NCBI RefSeq assembly: GCF_004006665.1 | Contig: NZ_QOCL01000003.1 | Location: 1 to 64,000, forward strand | Source of the DNA: Halobacteriovorax sp. HLS | GTDB taxonomy: Bacteria; Bdellovibrionota; Bacteriovoracia; Bacteriovoracales; Bacteriovoracaceae | Direction: 5' to 3' | DNA length: 64,000 nt | Part shown: piece by piece, positions 60,611-64,000 of the stretch | Numbering within the stretch: the first letter of the stretch is position 1 | Layout: each line of letters opens with the position of its first letter | Notes under the pieces: generated by a model | Seen by the model: the letters and a program-made list of their open reading frames with translations, nothing else | Told to the model about the DNA's origin: nothing | Databases searched by the model: none | Program-made: the position numbers and the translations under genes

Positions 60611-60640
60611 CGTGCTTTAATAGAAACCTAGCACGGGAGA
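60611..60640 (+). promoter_or_regulatory. Leader hairpin covering the ribosome binding site of the DsbA-like gene
   Basis: CGTGCT (60611-60616) can pair with AGCACG (60630-60635), and the right arm runs directly into the GGGAGA ribosome binding site (60635-60640). It could modulate translation or be incidental. Confidence 0.3.
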
Positions 60641-60644
60641 TTAT

Positions 60645-61439
60645 ATGAAATCAAAACACTTACTTTTGGCCCTGACAGGGGCATTACTGGCCTCATGTAG
60701 TTCTAATCAATCTTTTGAAGATAATTTAGTTAGAACGTTAAATGATAAACCTGAAATTATCACTAAATTAATTGAACAGAATCCTGAGAAGTTTATTACG
60801 GCCTTTCAAAATGCTGCCAAGAAAGGGCAGGCCGAACTTGCACAAAGAAGAAACTTAGAAGAGCAAAAGCAACTGGAAGCTGCCTTTAATAACCCTTTAA
60901 AACCGGTAATAAGAAAAGATGAACTTATTCGAGGAAAGAAAGGCGCGCCTATTACTATAGTTGAATATAGTGATTTTGAATGTCCATTTTGTACAAGAGG
61001 TTTTAATACGGTAACTCAAGTTCTAAAGAAGTATGAAGGTAAGGTACAATTCGTATACAAGCATTTACCTCTTAGTTTTCACCCTAATGCCATGATTGCT
61101 TCTAAATACTACGAGGCCTTAAGAATTCAAGATGAGAAGTTGGCCGTAAAACTTCATGATGAAATATTCAAGAATCAAAGGCAGCTAAAAAATGGAGATA
61201 AGTTTCTTAAGTCTTTAAGTAAGAAACTTGGAGCAAATATGTCTAAGCTAGCTAAAGACCTCAAATCTTCTGAGTTGGAAAAGAGAATTAAGGACGATAT
61301 GGAAGAGGCCGCAAAATTTGGAATGCAAGGGACTCCAGGGTTCATTATTAATGGAGTTCCGATAAGAGGAGCATATCCACTGGAGAAATTTGATCAAGTA
61401 ATCCAAGAGCTTCAGCAAAGAGGAAAGTTAAAGATTTAA
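60645..61439 (+). CDS. DsbA-like thioredoxin-fold lipoprotein
   Basis: A 264-residue lipoprotein (lipobox LASC, Cys18). A helical N-terminal region (about 22-85) precedes a DsbA/DsbG-type domain with the redox pair Cys113-x-x-Cys116 (DFECPFCTRGF) and cis-Pro (GTPGFIING). It is the layout of membrane-tethered thiol oxidoreductases of the BdbD/DsbA-like group, able to form or shuffle disulfides in exported proteins, many of which are Cys-rich here. GGGAGA precedes the ATG. Confidence 0.93.
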   Translation: MKSKHLLLALTGALLASCSSNQSFEDNLVRTLNDKPEIITKLIEQNPEKFITAFQNAAKKGQAELAQRRNLEEQKQLEAAFNNPLKPVIRKDELIRGKKGAPITIVEYSDFECPFCTRGFNTVTQVLKKYEGKVQFVYKHLPLSFHPNAMIASKYYEALRIQDEKLAVKLHDEIFKNQRQLKNGDKFLKSLSKKLGANMSKLAKDLKSSELEKRIKDDMEEAAKFGMQGTPGFIINGVPIRGAYPLEKFDQVIQELQQRGKLKI

Positions 61440-61474
61440 TATCCTTAAGCTATTCAATAATAGTTTAAAATATT

Positions 61475-61502
61475 TTGAAATTGTCTTAAAAAGAGATAAT
61501 AT
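61475..61502 (+). promoter_or_regulatory. Sigma-70-like promoter directly before the start codon
   Basis: TTGAAA (61475-61480), 16 nt, TAATAT (61497-61502), then 6 nt to ATG 61509. There is no Shine-Dalgarno, so transcription would start at or within a base or two of the ATG. Confidence 0.5.
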
Positions 61503-61508
61503 TAAGAT

Positions 61509-62225
61509 ATGAATAATTTAATTAAAGCCATTTTATTATTTTTCTTTCTTGGTCTTAGCTCCTATGGGGCCGAGACCTTGAAAGTTCCTTTCTATGCTGA
61601 GTCGCTTGCCCCATTAGTTATTATTGAAAAAGGTGAATATCAAGGTGGCCTGTATCATAAGTTTTTTTCTAAGATTCTTTCTAGAGCAAATATAAAGTTT
61701 AAATTATATCCATTACCAAAGTCTCGATTAAGGCAAAAATTTTGGGAGGGAGGATCTCTTTTAACTTGTTGTGATAATCCTGCTTGGAGAACATTTCCCA
61801 AAGAGATTGAAGTTCAAAAATTCTCGCGGCCTTTTATGGAGCTTAGAGATGTCATTGTCACTAGAAAGGATAAACATATTGAACTAAGTAATCTTTCAAA
61901 TATTCACTTCGCACTAAAGAGAGGATTTTCTTATAAGGGAGACTCTAAATTTAAAAAGATTTCCTATCTAAATGATATGAATAGTATTCTTCAGTTTGTT
62001 GAACTCAATAGAGCTGATGCAGCTATCGTTAATGAGTATGTATTTAAAGAATATAGTTTGAGAAATAAAAGTAACCTTATCGTAGCCAAAGAGTTTTCGA
62101 AAGACTCTATTCATATTCGAGTACATTCTAAAAGAGAAGATCTATTAAAAAAAATAAATAAAGCGATTAGTGATCTTAAGCACGAGGGCTATTTTCAGGA
62201 TAGTATCGACGATTACTTAAAATAA
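61509..62225 (+). CDS. Periplasmic solute-binding protein, family 3-like
   Basis: A 238-residue exported protein (signal peptide about 1-20) with the bilobed family-3 binding-protein pattern: an early strand LKVPFYAESLAPLVI, GLYHKFFSKILSRANI, and later HFALKRGFSYKGDS, ADAAIVNEYVFKEY. It belongs to the orphan SBP_bac_3 proteins common in gamma/delta-type bacteria without transporter genes nearby. Ligand unknown. Probably translated from a leaderless mRNA. Confidence 0.82.
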   Translation: MNNLIKAILLFFFLGLSSYGAETLKVPFYAESLAPLVIIEKGEYQGGLYHKFFSKILSRANIKFKLYPLPKSRLRQKFWEGGSLLTCCDNPAWRTFPKEIEVQKFSRPFMELRDVIVTRKDKHIELSNLSNIHFALKRGFSYKGDSKFKKISYLNDMNSILQFVELNRADAAIVNEYVFKEYSLRNKSNLIVAKEFSKDSIHIRVHSKREDLLKKINKAISDLKHEGYFQDSIDDYLK

Positions 62226-62228
62226 AAA

Positions 62229-62246
62229 GGCCTTCTTAAGAAGGCC
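62229..62246. terminator. Terminator hairpin between convergent genes
   Basis: GGCCTTC (62229-62235), loop TTAA, GAAGGCC (62240-62246). On the minus strand it is followed by TTTTTATTTT, so it chiefly serves the endonuclease gene. Confidence 0.85.
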
Positions 62247-62253
62247 AGTTTGA

Positions 62254-63291
62254 CTAAAAATCTGAGACAATATCAACTAGCTCTGGGTAATCAACAAATG
62301 GATTTCTATTATGTTGAACTTCGAAAACTTTGTTATTTCTTAGCTTTTCTTCTTCTGATACTGGGTCTAGTTTGTGCCATCTTCTAAGTGCCGCTTCTTG
62401 AACACTATCAATATTCATAGCTTCAGGTTTTTTGTAGTAATAGTGTCTTGCCGCCATATAGAACATTGCTCTAGCTATATCACCCTTTACTTCGTCAGGG
62501 GCCTCAAAGTAATTTACACCATCTTTAGTAAAGGCCTTAGCTGTTGAAGTTGAGCAGTATTGTGAAAAGTCATTCGTAAGTGTATCCACACCAGCTTCGA
62601 AGTCATTGAAAGCATAATTCCATCTTTCTTGATTCGTTTTTACAAAAGAAGGATAAAGATTGTGTAGATCAGAAAGTTTGAAATTATAGTAATCACTCTC
62701 TTTACTACTTTCATCAAATTTACTTCTTGGCCAAACATGTTCAGCATTTATAGTGTTGTAGTCTGGTCTTTTCATCGGAGCGATAGGGTAGCTCGGATTC
62801 GACAAATCAGCAGTTGTAAAAGATTGCTGACAATAGATAGTATCTAGATAGTAGTCGAGGTTAGCATTTCTTTTTAAATCAATCATTCCATATAGGTACG
62901 TTCTTGCTATTTGGTAGTCTCTATAAGTATCTAGCGAGTGAGCAAAGCATGTTTCAGATTGATCTGCACCTTTTGCACACCTTTTTAACTCATCTTTTTT
63001 TCCGGCGACTCTAGTATGATCTTTACGAAGTAGCTCGTTTAGCTTTGATTTGAGATCGCTCCTTTCCTGGTCACTGAAAGTTTCTTGGTTTGCAATCTTA
63101 GTTAAATAACTATCGTGAAAAGATTGTGGATAATAATCTTCAGCATTTTCATGAGCGGAGATTAAGATAATTTTCTTTGTATTAAGTTGAGAAGTAAAAC
63201 CGTCTCCACTTTTCGGTTGAGGAGTATCGAAAGTGTGTTTACCACAAGATGTTAGTGTCAATATTGCTAGTGCGAGAATCGAATACTTCAT
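62254..63291 (-). CDS. Endonuclease I lipoprotein, copy 2
   Basis: A 345-residue protein with a lipoprotein signal (lipobox LTSC, Cys16), unlike copy 1 at 48748, which has a plain signal peptide. The nuclease core shows NAEHVWPRSKF, LSDLHNLYPS and HNRNPFVDYPELV. An N-terminal extension of about 110 residues with a Cys pair is specific to this copy. It should be tethered to the envelope, degrading DNA there. AAAGGAC precedes the ATG. Confidence 0.9.
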   Translation of the reverse strand: MKYSILALAILTLTSCGKHTFDTPQPKSGDGFTSQLNTKKIILISAHENAEDYYPQSFHDSYLTKIANQETFSDQERSDLKSKLNELLRKDHTRVAGKKDELKRCAKGADQSETCFAHSLDTYRDYQIARTYLYGMIDLKRNANLDYYLDTIYCQQSFTTADLSNPSYPIAPMKRPDYNTINAEHVWPRSKFDESSKESDYYNFKLSDLHNLYPSFVKTNQERWNYAFNDFEAGVDTLTNDFSQYCSTSTAKAFTKDGVNYFEAPDEVKGDIARAMFYMAARHYYYKKPEAMNIDSVQEAALRRWHKLDPVSEEEKLRNNKVFEVQHNRNPFVDYPELVDIVSDF

Positions 63292-63370
63292 AAGAGGTCC
63301 TTTTATCTAGATTTAAGTTGAACTTATACTAGATAAAAGGAATTCGTCCATAAGGTATGTAAGGGTTATA

Positions 63371-64000
63371 CTATGCAATTTTTCGCTTAACTGATTGATA
63401 TTTCAAGACAAAGACAAAACTGAGCCCCACTGACATTATGGTCAGTCCAGTTGCGAGACCGGCCCAAAGACCTGCGGCCTCCATATTCTTTTCTGTGGCC
63501 AGCCAGTAGCCAAAAGGAAGTCCAATGCACCAATTTAAGATAAGTGATAAAATCATCGGATATTTAGTTTCCTCTAGTCCTCTAAGAACTCCCCAAAGGG
63601 TAACTTGAATACCGTCAGGGATTTGAAATAGACCTACAAAAAGAAGTAGTGAAGCACTGTACTTTATGAGCTCAATATCATCAGTTGCAAAACGTACAAG
63701 AAATTGTGGAAACTGAAGATACATTAAACAAGTGAAACACATGATAATTGCAGACATTAATACAGAACAAGCAGAGTATCTTAAAATAGACTCCTTGCTC
63801 TTAGCGCCAAAGGCCATGCCGACCTTTACTGAAGCTGCGCTGGATATTGCAAGAGGAATCATAAAAGTTAAGCTTGCTAAATTAAGGGCAATATTATGTG
63901 AAGCAGATGCTACGATAGTCATTTTCCCAACTAGAACTGTTACGATGGAAAATAAAAGAACTTCACTAAGAGTACCAAAGCCTATTGGAAGTCCAAGCTT
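63371..64000 (-). CDS. MATE-family efflux transporter, C-terminal part
   Basis: The frame stays open to the right edge of the window. The ATG at 63922 is internal, since the 26 codons upstream continue the family pattern (GLPIGFGTLSEVLLFSIVTVLVG). MATE proteins have about 450 residues and 12 helices; the 209 residues here hold about six helices, with MIPLAISSAASVKVGMAFGAK typical of the NorM type. Cation-driven drug or metabolite export. The N-terminal half lies outside the window. Confidence 0.93.
   Translation of the reverse strand, partial: KLGLPIGFGTLSEVLLFSIVTVLVGKMTIVASASHNIALNLASLTFMIPLAISSAASVKVGMAFGAKSKESILRYSACSVLMSAIIMCFTCLMYLQFPQFLVRFATDDIELIKYSASLLLFVGLFQIPDGIQVTLWGVLRGLEETKYPMILSLILNWCIGLPFGYWLATEKNMEAAGLWAGLATGLTIMSVGLSFVFVLKYQSVKRKIA

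Overview
This 64 kb window is chromosomal DNA of an AT-rich Gram-negative bacterium. The best fit is a marine member of the Bdellovibrionota (Bacteriovoracaceae / Halobacteriovorax type). That placement is an inference from style, not from a search. It rests on the low G+C, the many Sec-exported and lipobox proteins, the secreted hydrolases (trypsin-like and subtilisin proteases, two endonuclease I proteins, a lytic transglycosylase, a phospholipase D protein), the bactofilin/L,D-transpeptidase envelope genes, the very dense set of receiver-domain proteins, and promoter-like sequences of the flagellar sigma-28 (FliA) type. No rRNA, tRNA, IS element, prophage or CRISPR array was seen.

Layout. 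1-12.4 kb: a partial unknown gene, a long Cys-rich lipoprotein, methylmalonyl-CoA epimerase, a rhomboid-fold protein that has lost its catalytic serine, a FliL-like protein, a trypsin-like protease, a phospholipase D protein and a lytic transglycosylase. 12.4-19.5 kb: alanine dehydrogenase, a PhnP-like hydrolase, a paired active/inactive M16 peptidase operon, and an envelope operon (L,D-transpeptidase, membrane protein, bactofilin). 19.6-26.5 kb: a large acidic pseudo-receiver/coiled-coil protein, a diguanylate cyclase and a metallophosphoesterase in one operon, then an APC transporter fused to a stress-protein-like domain. 26.5-34.4 kb: a signalling island with ten receiver domains in nine proteins, one HPt protein, one histidine kinase, and CheX, ankyrin and HD outputs. 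34.4-42.4 kb: a histone-H1-like protein, NadE, TrmFO, and a transporter/UDP-sugar/glycosyltransferase group. These are followed by a membrane histidine kinase whose full reading frame appears to begin at an ATT codon. 42.5-64 kb: two periplasmic binding proteins, AlkB, a CarH/LitR-like regulator, Bpt, HiPIP, TapT, FabH, aldo/keto reductase, subtilisin, truncated haemoglobin, DnaQ-like exonuclease, a two-component pair, a DsbA-like lipoprotein, two endonuclease I genes, and the end of a MATE transporter cut by the window edge.

The strongest candidates for undescribed biology are linked. The receiver island looks like a branched phosphorelay with a single dedicated HPt shuttle. Several of its genes, and a phospholipase D gene, carry a sigma-28-like -10 box (CGATAA core) only 6-7 nt before the start codon and lack a Shine-Dalgarno sequence, so they may be read as leaderless mRNAs under flagellar-type control. 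Separate finds are the ATT-initiated kinase, 11-bp direct repeats in front of the CarH-like gene, the rhomboid with Ser replaced by His, and an intrinsic terminator that contains the next gene's start codon.
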